NCBI GenBank assembly: GCA_026388655.1 | Contig: JAPLJI010000165.1 | Location: 1 to 32,014, forward strand | Direction of reading: 5' to 3' | From: Pseudomonadota bacterium | Lineage (GTDB): Bacteria > Desulfobacterota > JAPLJL01 | Length of the DNA: 32,014 nt | In this document: positions 23,106-29,636 of the stretch, in pieces | How the letters are laid out: every line of letters begins with the position of its first letter | Position numbering within the stretch: position 1 is the first letter of the stretch | Made by a program: the position numbers and the translations under genes | The notes under the pieces: generated by a model | Told to the model about the DNA's origin: nothing | The model's database searches: none | The model's input: only the letters and a program-made list of their open reading frames with translations

Positions 23106-24998
23106 TTAGCCTTCATCCGGAAACTCATGCTTCAGCAGGGTGATGCCGTCAACGCAGTCCACAACCTGGAACCCCATTTTTTTGAAAACCCAGATCATAT
23201 TCATGTTTCTCATCAAAACCTCCGCCTGAAACCCGCTTAATCCCCGCTTCTGGGCCAGGCATTTCAAGTAGGCAATCAGCTCGGTCCCTATCCCCTGATT
23301 TTGGAATTTGTCCCTCACGGTCACCGAGATTTCCGCGTAATCTGAGCCTTTCTTCGCACTGTATTGTCCCAGCCCGACGATTTTTTCATTTCCCCCTTCC
23401 CTGACCACCGCCAGGATCAACATATCCTTGTTGTAGTCAACCGAGAGAAATTCTTTCAGCCGGTTCAAGGGCATGTCCTTGCGGACGGAGGCGAAACGCA
23501 GATAGAGACTCTGCTCGGAGAGGGAATAAAAGAACTCCCGGACCAGCGATTCATCGTTGATTTTCACCGGCCGGAGAAAGATCCGGAGCCCGGTCTTGGT
23601 GGTCCTTAAGGCCTCCAGCTCCTGGGGATACTCCTCCCCGATCTTTTCCTCCTCGAAAGAATGCTCCTCGCTCACGAGTTTCAGGTTGATCGCCCGGTGG
23701 ATCAGGCGCTGGCGGAACCGGGGATGGGCGATCGTGATCATCTCCAGGGCCCGCTCCCGGATGTTCTTGCCCTCGAGCGAGGCGGTCCCGAACTCGGTGA
23801 CCACATAGTGGATGTCCGCGCGGTTCAAGGTGGCCCCCACCCCGCCCTTGAAGAGGGGCACGATCCGGGAAACGGTTCCCCCCTTGCCGGTGGAAGGGAT
23901 GACGATAATCGTCCGGCCGTTAACGGAGAGAGCCGTCCCGCGGATGAAATCCACCTGCCCGTCGATCCCGCTGTACCGCGGCCCCCGCACGTCTTCTGAG
24001 GTGGCCTGACCGGTGAGGTCGATTTCGAGCACCGTGTTGATCGCCACCATCCGGTCCTGCCGGGCGACCATCACCGGGTTGTTGGTGTAATCGATGGCCC
24101 GGAGCTCGATCGCCGGGTTCCGGTTGATGAATTCGTAGGTATCCCTTCTCCCCATGCAATAGGCGGCCACAGTCTTGCCCTGGTCGAAGGTTTTTTTGGA
24201 GTTATCCACCGCTCCGGCCCGGATGAGATCAACCAGGCCGTCGGTCAGGAGCTCGGTGTGCACGCCCAGGTTGTGCTTGTTTTTCAGGTGGGAAAGAACC
24301 GCGTTCGGCAATCTCCCGTAGCCCACCTGGAGGGTGTCCCCGTCCCGGACCAGCTTGGCCACCTGCTCCCCGATCTTGCGGAGCACCTTTTCGCTGACCT
24401 CCTCGCTCCGGAGGATTTCGCCGTATTCGAGAATGGGCTCGTCATAGGGGACGATAAAATCCACATCGGTAAGGGAGATGAGGGCATCCCCCCCCACGAA
24501 GGGCATGTTGGAATTCACCTGGGCGACCACGATGGCGGCCTTCTCCACCGCCGCGCGGACGATGTCCACGCTTATGCCCAAGCTCAGGCGCCCCTCCTCG
24601 TCCGGGGGAGAGGTCTGGATCAGGGCCACGTCCACCGGCACGTATCCCCGGCGGATAAAATCCGGCACCCGGTAGAGGAAGGTGGGGGTGTAATCGGTCA
24701 GGCCGGCATTGACGAGAGCCCGGGTATTCCCCCCGACAAAGAAGGAATCCATCTTGAAGTTGGGCCCGAGGCCCTCGAGGCCGGCTACGGACTTGGCCGG
24801 GAAGACCTGAAAGACGGAGGCGTCAAAAAACGCCTTGGGATGGTTCTCTGCGTAGGCGACGATCAAGTGGACCAGGTAGCGGGGCTCCCCGCATCCGGTC
24901 CCGATAAAAATCTTACGCCCCGACCGGATCCTCTGGAAAACCTCGTCCGGGGTGGCGCGCTTGCTGGCGTAGAGCTTTTGCACTTCCTGGGAAAACAC
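23106..24998 (-). CDS. Acetyl-CoA hydrolase/CoA-transferase fused to a GNAT domain
   Basis: A 630-residue two-part protein. The first 435 residues are an acetyl-CoA hydrolase / 4-hydroxybutyrate CoA-transferase family enzyme, recognised from IFIGTGCGEPRYLV, IQTSPPDEEGRLSLGIS, VGYGRLPNAVLSHL and VVTEFGTASLEGKNIRERA. Its Glu-containing TEFG segment lies in the C-terminal lobe. Residues of about 475-625 are a GNAT acyltransferase fold with the acetyl-CoA loop FQNQGIGTELIAYL and a conserved C-terminal FKKMGF. The start is GTG with GGAGGG 7 nt upstream. The CoA-transferase half moves CoA between short-chain acids. The GNAT half could acylate a protein, perhaps as feedback; this is inference. The gene stands alone between plus-strand genes. 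Confidence 0.9.
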   Translation of the reverse strand: MFSQEVQKLYASKRATPDEVFQRIRSGRKIFIGTGCGEPRYLVHLIVAYAENHPKAFFDASVFQVFPAKSVAGLEGLGPNFKMDSFFVGGNTRALVNAGLTDYTPTFLYRVPDFIRRGYVPVDVALIQTSPPDEEGRLSLGISVDIVRAAVEKAAIVVAQVNSNMPFVGGDALISLTDVDFIVPYDEPILEYGEILRSEEVSEKVLRKIGEQVAKLVRDGDTLQVGYGRLPNAVLSHLKNKHNLGVHTELLTDGLVDLIRAGAVDNSKKTFDQGKTVAAYCMGRRDTYEFINRNPAIELRAIDYTNNPVMVARQDRMVAINTVLEIDLTGQATSEDVRGPRYSGIDGQVDFIRGTALSVNGRTIIVIPSTGKGGTVSRIVPLFKGGVGATLNRADIHYVVTEFGTASLEGKNIRERALEMITIAHPRFRQRLIHRAINLKLVSEEHSFEEEKIGEEYPQELEALRTTKTGLRIFLRPVKINDESLVREFFYSLSEQSLYLRFASVRKDMPLNRLKEFLSVDYNKDMLILAVVREGGNEKIVGLGQYSAKKGSDYAEISVTVRDKFQNQGIGTELIAYLKCLAQKRGLSGFQAEVLMRNMNMIWVFKKMGFQVVDCVDGITLLKHEFPDEG

Positions 24999-25205
24999 CG
25001 ATTTTCCCTCCGGGACGCGAATTTTTTCCCGGAATCTTCCGTACGGTCTGATTTTTCGGCTTCGTTTATATTTTAGCCCTTTGACCTGATTAAGGAAAAT
25101 ATCCGCCCTGGATAGATTTAAATAACACTTACCGAAGGAAAAGGTCCGCTTCTTTCAATGAAAATTGCCTGATCCTAGAATCAGGAAACTCCAATTCTTT
25201 TCTTC
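24999..25205. other. Non-coding spacer upstream of the OmpA-like gene
   Basis: Holds the 5' region of the divergent CoA-transferase gene. One hairpin, CCTGAT (25168-25173) with ATCAGG (25180-25185), has a 6-nt loop and no T-run. Confidence 0.4.
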
Positions 25206-25234
25206 TTGACAGTGCATTACTTGAATGATAAGAA
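25206..25234 (+). promoter_or_regulatory. Possible promoter for the OmpA-like gene
   Basis: A perfect TTGACA (25206-25211) is followed after 17 nt by TAAGAA (25229-25234), a weak -10 box. This would give a 5' leader of about 110 nt. Confidence 0.35.
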
Positions 25235-25276
25235 GCAATCAATGTTTTAATTGGCGGGGAAGATTCATCTGAGTAT

Positions 25277-25322
25277 CCGGTTGTTAAAAACCGGAGGCAG
25301 GATTATTTCTCAACCTGCCTCC
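25277..25322 (+). promoter_or_regulatory. Two overlapping hairpins in the OmpA-like gene leader
   Basis: CCGGTT (25277-25282) pairs with AACCGG (25289-25294). GGAGGCAGG (25293-25301) pairs with CCTGCCTCC (25314-25322), a perfect 9-bp stem. The two share bases 25293-25294, so they compete at the edge. The second ends 13 nt before the GGAG of the ribosome binding site. Confidence 0.55.
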
Positions 25323-25348
25323 AGAAATCCAGCAAGGAGAGAATGATT

Positions 25349-26170
25349 ATGAAAAGAATCACTTGTATCTTACCAAGCATTGTGTGCCTGTCCCTTCTGA
25401 CTGTTGGGGTTGCCTTCAGCCAGGAGAAGGACGCTGAAGGCTGTAAGGATCATCCCCTGATTTCGAGGATGAATAATTATTATATTTCTTCCTGTGAAAA
25501 AAACTTCAATTCCTTCGATTTTTTTGTGAAAGAAGGCACCAAAACTCTGGAGGGAGAGAGGACCAAGATCGCATATTGTCTGCAAGAGGGATCCCCCCAG
25601 CCCAGCTTCCTGCAGGTCCGCCGCAATTACGGCAACGCGGTAAAAAATATTGGAGGGACGGTTCTTTTCGATGAGGATCGACGGAGTACATTCAAGGTGA
25701 CCAAAGGGGGAAAGGAAACCTGGATCGCACTTGAAGTCTTTAACGAGGGGCGGAATTATGAATTGATCGTCCTCGAAATGGAACCCATGACTCAGGAAGT
25801 GACCGCGGATGCCATGTACAGCGCGCTGAGCAAGGACGGGTTCATGGCCCTCTATATTAATTTCGACACCGGCAAATTCGACATCAAACCCGAGTCTAAA
25901 GGGATCATCGAACAAATCGCGGCGCTTCTCCAGGCTCACCCGGAGCTTAAGATGAGCATCGAAGGCCACACCGACAATGTGGGAACCCCAGAGAGCAACA
26001 AGACCCTCTCCTCGCAGAGGGCCAAATCAGTCATGAACGCGGTCGTCCAAAAAGGGATCGCCGCGGCCAGACTGACGGCGGTCGGCTGGGGCCAAGAGAG
26101 GCCGATCGCGGATAATCGCTCGGAAGAGGGTAAGGCCAAGAACCGCCGCGTCGAGATCGTCAAGAAGTAA
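25349..26170 (+). CDS. OmpA-family outer membrane protein
   Basis: A 273-residue protein with a Sec signal peptide (MKRITCILPSIVCLSLLTVG, cleavage near AFS). The C-terminal 105 residues form an OmpA/MotB peptidoglycan-binding domain: INFDTGKFDIKPES, then MSIEGHTDNVGTPESNKTLS and SQRAKSVMNAVV, with GWGQERPIADN and the final KNRRVEI. The N-terminal half is a non-barrel domain of unknown type with three Cys. The ATG at 25349 is preferred over 25343, because GGAG lies 9 nt before it and only 3 nt before the other. It probably anchors the outer envelope to the cell wall. The leader carries strong hairpins. Confidence 0.9.
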   Translation: MKRITCILPSIVCLSLLTVGVAFSQEKDAEGCKDHPLISRMNNYYISSCEKNFNSFDFFVKEGTKTLEGERTKIAYCLQEGSPQPSFLQVRRNYGNAVKNIGGTVLFDEDRRSTFKVTKGGKETWIALEVFNEGRNYELIVLEMEPMTQEVTADAMYSALSKDGFMALYINFDTGKFDIKPESKGIIEQIAALLQAHPELKMSIEGHTDNVGTPESNKTLSSQRAKSVMNAVVQKGIAAARLTAVGWGQERPIADNRSEEGKAKNRRVEIVKK

Positions 26171-26178
26171 GTGAAGCC

Positions 26179-26197
26179 CCACGGCTGGAAGCCGTGG
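26179..26197. repeat. Short perfect hairpin after the OmpA-like gene
   Basis: CCACGGC (26179-26185) pairs with GCCGTGG (26191-26197) over a 5-nt loop. No T-run follows, so it looks like a dispersed palindrome or part of a weak terminator. Confidence 0.5.
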
Positions 26198-26236
26198 CAA
26201 CTCCACGAAGCTTATGGCGGGCGGAATCCGCCGAAG

Positions 26237-26312
26237 CTAACCTGTCCGACATAGCCCCTGTCCTCCGGCCTGTCCGACATAGCTTTAGCGAAGTCGGAAG
26301 CTACGGAGGGTT
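26237..26312. repeat. Nested hairpin repeat
   Basis: An outer CCTGTCCTCCG...AGCTACGGAGGG pair encloses a second complete hairpin, CTGTCCGACATAGCTTTAGC followed by GAAGTCGGA. The inner and outer copies are the same repeat type as at 20351-20417, again one placed inside another. Confidence 0.6.
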
Positions 26313-26395
26313 ACCCGCCAGAGGGCATACATCGACGGGCAAAACCCGTGGCCTTCTGCGGAGGCGGGAAACCAAGAAGTCTTAATTTTTATAGA

Positions 26396-26430
26396 TAAAA
26401 AGCCCCGGAACCGTTTCCGGCTTCGGGGCT
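26396..26430 (-). terminator. Rho-independent terminator of the cold-shock gene
   Basis: AGCCCCG (26401-26407) pairs with CGGGGCT (26424-26430) with further inner pairing CCGGAA/TTCCGG. On the minus strand it is followed by TTTTTATC, 31 nt after the csp stop codon. Confidence 0.8.
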
Positions 26431-26460
26431 TATTCGGTGTCAAATTACAATTTCTTTTCT

Positions 26461-26661
26461 CTATAATTTAACTACCTTCGTGGCTTGCATGCCCTTCGGG
26501 CCCTCGGTGGCTTCGAATTCCACCTGATCGCCCTCTTTCAAGGTCTTGAAGCCGTCACCCTGGATGGTAGAGAAATGTACGAATACATCCTTACCACCTT
26601 CCTGTTCAATGAAACCGAAACCCTTGCTCTCATTGAACCATTTTACTTTTCCTACTGTCAT
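26461..26661 (-). CDS. Cold-shock domain protein (Csp family)
   Basis: A 66-residue nucleic-acid chaperone that melts RNA structure. RNP1 is KGFGFI (residues 13-18) and RNP2 is VFVHF (26-30); the N-terminal [15 protein letters not shown] is nearly invariant in the family. Length is standard. AAAGGAGG lies 11 nt upstream of the ATG, and TATAAT on the minus strand at 26697-26692 may be its -10 box. It is a single-gene unit closed by a terminator. Confidence 0.97.
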   Translation of the reverse strand: MTVGKVKWFNESKGFGFIEQEGGKDVFVHFSTIQGDGFKTLKEGDQVEFEATEGPKGMQATKVVKL

Positions 26662-26828
26662 TAGCCTACGCCTCCTTTCTAAATATTGTGTATTATATAC
26701 CAGAAATTCCAGAAAATTCCATAGTCACCCATTTAAAGGCAACTGGGATGGGGGGTCGCAGTCCCGTTCTGCTTCGCGAAAACTTCCCTCGACTACACTC
26801 GGGACAGGTCGAAGGATAAATTATTTCT

Positions 26829-26886
26829 TTCCGGATGGGGACCGGTCGTTTACCGGAAGCATACGCCAGCTTGGAAACCTGATCCT
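26829..26886 (+). promoter_or_regulatory. Shared upstream element, copy B
   Basis: Matches copy A at 21428-21485 at 47 of 58 positions, gapless. It ends 100 nt before the ATG of the third ferredoxin-domain gene at 26987. The hairpin seen in copy A is broken here by two mismatches, while CCGGT/ACCGG pairing is possible instead, so no common fold is evident by eye. Confidence 0.6.
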
Positions 26887-26986
26887 GGAATTTTTTTTAG
26901 GGAGGTTTTTAAATAAGATCGGTCAGGTTGAAAAAAAAGAAAACGATGATATTATTCCCAATTGTGGACAGGTAGCGAGGCGTTTT

Positions 26987-28384
26987 ATGGGCGGGAACCA
27001 TCACCACGATTCCGGTCACAGTCACGATCATCTTCACCATCATCATGAGCACGGCGGCGATCATCACGGCCGTCAGGCACAGGACTCGTCGGTTTACGAC
27101 CGGCTTTTAAAGCGGATCAGCGCCAACCCGGTCACCGTGCCGAAAAGCCCGTCGGTCAAGAAAGCCCTGGCGCTGCTTTTTTCCCGGGAGGAGGCGGAGC
27201 TGGCCTGCCGGATGCCGGGCGGGCTGGAGAACACCGCCGCCATCGCCAAAATTGCCGGCCTCCCGTACCAAAAAGCCGAGAAACTCCTCGAAAACATGGC
27301 GGACCGCGGCCTGCTTTTTGATTTCGACCGCAACGGGGAAAAATACTACCTGCTCCTTCCCGCGATCCCGGGATTTGTCGAATTTTCCCTGGCCACCCCG
27401 AGGAACGACATTCCCCAGAAGGAGGTCGCGGCCCTGTGGAAGCAGGTGCGCGAAAACGACCACTATGAGCTGTTCCGATCGCTTTTCGGGATCAACATGG
27501 AGACCCAGTTCGGCCGGATCGTGTCTTATGAAGACGCGCTCCGGGGCAACCCCGCCCAGGAAGTCTGCTCCTACGACCGGGTTTCCCAGCTGATCGAGGA
27601 ATCAAAGGCGGTCGGCGTGGTGTACTGCCACTGCCGGCATGAAAGAAGGCTGAACGGCGAGGAGACCTGCTCTCACCCGCTCGAGGTCTGCATGACTCTC
27701 GGCGTCACCACCGAGGTTTTCAGCCGGCACCACATCGGCCGAAGGCTGGACAAGTCCGAGGCCAGGGAATTGCTGGCCCGGACGGAGGAACTGGGGCTCG
27801 TCCACATGCTCGACAACGTCCGCAGCAAGCCCGCCTTCATGTGCAACTGCTGTTCCTGCGCCTGCGACATGGTGCGTTCCTTCCAGACTCCCGACGAGCC
27901 GTTCCATGTCGTCATGACCTCCAATTTCATCGCGCAGATCGACGCTTCCGCCTGCACCGGGTGCGGGAAATGCGCGAAGGCCTGCCCCATCGGGGCGATC
28001 AGCCTGAAAAAACAGTTTCCGCCGCGGGAGGGCCTGCGTCCGCTCGTGGATGAATCGATATGTTTCGGATGCGGGGTCTGCTCGAAATCCTGCAAAAAGG
28101 AGGCGCTGCGCCTGGCCGCGCGCCCGCAAAGGGTCATCACCCCGGAGACGGCGCTGCACCGGATGGCGCTCACCGCCCTCGAAAGAGGGCAGTTTCAGGA
28201 TTTCATCCTGGCCAACCCGTCGAACCTTACCCAGAAAACCGCCAAGGCCCTGCTGAAAGCGATCTTCACCTTCCCGCCGGTAAAAAGGCTCCTGCTCCAG
28301 AAGGAGATCAACTCGAAATTCCTTGATTTTCTCTACGACTCGGCGAAAAAATCGAAAATGGGATGGGCGCTCGATTTATTGTAG
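26987..28384 (+). CDS. His-rich winged-helix / Cys-cluster / double 4Fe-4S ferredoxin protein
   Basis: A 465-residue paralog of the protein at 21572, similar over nearly its whole length. It differs by an N-terminal tail with 13 His in the first 28 residues (HHHDSGHSHDHLHHHHEHGG), like the metal-storage tails of HypB or SlyD. The winged-helix-like region keeps LENMADRGLLFDFDRNGEKYY. The Cys domain has CHCRHE, CSHPLEVC and CNCCSCAC. Two 4Fe-4S motifs follow (CTGCGKCAKACP, CFGCGVCSKSC). GAGG is 7 nt before the ATG at 26987. The frame is open further upstream, but that part overlaps the cold-shock gene and is not coding. A link to nickel, cobalt or zinc is inference from the tail. Confidence 0.8.
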   Translation: MGGNHHHDSGHSHDHLHHHHEHGGDHHGRQAQDSSVYDRLLKRISANPVTVPKSPSVKKALALLFSREEAELACRMPGGLENTAAIAKIAGLPYQKAEKLLENMADRGLLFDFDRNGEKYYLLLPAIPGFVEFSLATPRNDIPQKEVAALWKQVRENDHYELFRSLFGINMETQFGRIVSYEDALRGNPAQEVCSYDRVSQLIEESKAVGVVYCHCRHERRLNGEETCSHPLEVCMTLGVTTEVFSRHHIGRRLDKSEARELLARTEELGLVHMLDNVRSKPAFMCNCCSCACDMVRSFQTPDEPFHVVMTSNFIAQIDASACTGCGKCAKACPIGAISLKKQFPPREGLRPLVDESICFGCGVCSKSCKKEALRLAARPQRVITPETALHRMALTALERGQFQDFILANPSNLTQKTAKALLKAIFTFPPVKRLLLQKEINSKFLDFLYDSAKKSKMGWALDLL

Positions 28385-28421
28385 GCGATTTTCAGAAATA
28401 CCCGCCCGAAGATATCACCGC

Positions 28422-29216
28422 TCAGACATTCCACCAGGGGGAAATCACGAACTCCAGGGGGTTTTGAAAGACCAGCACATGATCCGGCACGGGCAAGATA
28501 AACTCATGCCACGCGGTGGTGTCCTCAATCCGAAAGGACTCGGGCGGCAGGCATAACATTTCCGTGCCCGCCAGTCCGCCGTTATAGTAGACGCGGTCTC
28601 CGATTCCGTTCGGCCAGTAAATCAGGTCATTGGACTTAAGCCACTCCCGGGTGACCAGGGCCGTGGGCAGGGATGACCGTTCCGGCATCGGGCCGATGGC
28701 ATGAAAATACGTCCGCTGGAACGATTCCACCCGGGTCTCCAGGCGGTTATCCAGCAGGGCCTGCTCCACCCGCCGGGCGCGGACAAAGATGTTCACCGGA
28801 TCCATGGTGATTTCGCTGCTCTGGGCCTCCGCCACCAGGTAGCGCGTGACCGGCGGGTCTTCCGCCGCGTTCTTTACGAAGACCGACCACTCCGCGCGCA
28901 GGGCGTTGGTGATCCCGGAGACCCGGTAAACATTCAAGGAAATATAGTAGGCCGCTTCCGGATCCTGCTCGAGAAAGCGCATCTTCGCCAGGGAAAAGCC
29001 CGGGGGAAGATCGAGATGCCGCTCCAGACCGTCCCGGCGGTCCGGGCGCACCCGGAAGTTGTAGTAAACCGAGGGCGGCGCGTCTTCCACGGTGAAACGG
29101 ACATAAGGCTTGGCGCGGCCCAGCAAAACCAGGATCCCTTCCCGGAAGGACAGCATCGAGTACAACAGCCGCTTTACCAGCCTGCGCGCCAGGCGCCCGG
29201 ATTTTGACAGTTCCAT
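28422..29216 (-). CDS. Hypothetical protein, 264 residues
   Basis: I do not recognise it with confidence. It is soluble apart from one moderately hydrophobic N-terminal stretch (LLYSMLSFREGILVLLG) preceded by many Arg/Lys, which may attach to the membrane. The body is beta-rich with aromatic turns (YYISLNVYRVSG, LRAEWSVFVKN). LPPGFSLAKMRFLEQ and TRYLVAEAQS faintly recall acetoacetate-decarboxylase-fold proteins, but no active-site Lys can be assigned. AGGAG lies 6 nt before the ATG. It converges with the His-rich ferredoxin gene, with 37 nt between stops. Confidence 0.65.
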   Translation of the reverse strand: MELSKSGRLARRLVKRLLYSMLSFREGILVLLGRAKPYVRFTVEDAPPSVYYNFRVRPDRRDGLERHLDLPPGFSLAKMRFLEQDPEAAYYISLNVYRVSGITNALRAEWSVFVKNAAEDPPVTRYLVAEAQSSEITMDPVNIFVRARRVEQALLDNRLETRVESFQRTYFHAIGPMPERSSLPTALVTREWLKSNDLIYWPNGIGDRVYYNGGLAGTEMLCLPPESFRIEDTTAWHEFILPVPDHVLVFQNPLEFVISPWWNV

Positions 29217-29636
29217 TTTTTCTCCTTTTTGCCTTTCCCCCGTAGAGCCTGTTCACTCTCATCATAAAGATATTTTTCCAGATCTATTGGCATTATATAT
29301 CTTAGGGGACGCTGATGATATGTTCAAAAGATTATTCCCCCTTCTCTATTTCTCCTAACAACCCCGGCGTTTGCTCGGCCAACTCCCGACCCCTCAACAC
29401 CCAATGACTGACCGCGCTCCGGACAAAACCTAATTCCCGCCCACCCGCTTCACTAATTCCGAAAAATCCAACTCAACTTTAAGTGCTTCGCCGCCATTAC
29501 TACGAACAAGCCGTTGCGCTGCTACTACACGGGAGAAAAGCTTTCTTAGCTTCCGCTATAGAGTAGCGATCGCCGGAATCAACACCTAAGAACGGTCCCT
29601 CCTTGGGGAGCGGCGACGTCGTAGCGGTTAGTCCTT
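29217..29636. other. Non-coding stretch of 420 bases
   Basis: No open frame, RNA gene or clear repeat is seen. TATAAT on the minus strand at 29297-29292 could be a -10 box for the 264-residue gene, without a good -35. The stretch 29340-29600 has a composition unlike the spacers elsewhere in the window (few hairpins, C- and A-rich on the plus strand). Confidence 0.4.

Noticed and set aside
26829-26886. Thiamine pyrophosphate riboswitch, because GAAACCTGATCCTGG resembles part of its consensus
   Set aside because: The CTGAGA half and the rest of the consensus are missing, copy A does not keep the resemblance, and the downstream gene is not thiamine-related.
26546-26986. Extended N-terminus of the His-rich ferredoxin protein
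   Set aside because: The open frame overlaps the cold-shock gene on the other strand, contains the shared upstream element, and has no ribosome-binding-site-backed start before 26987.
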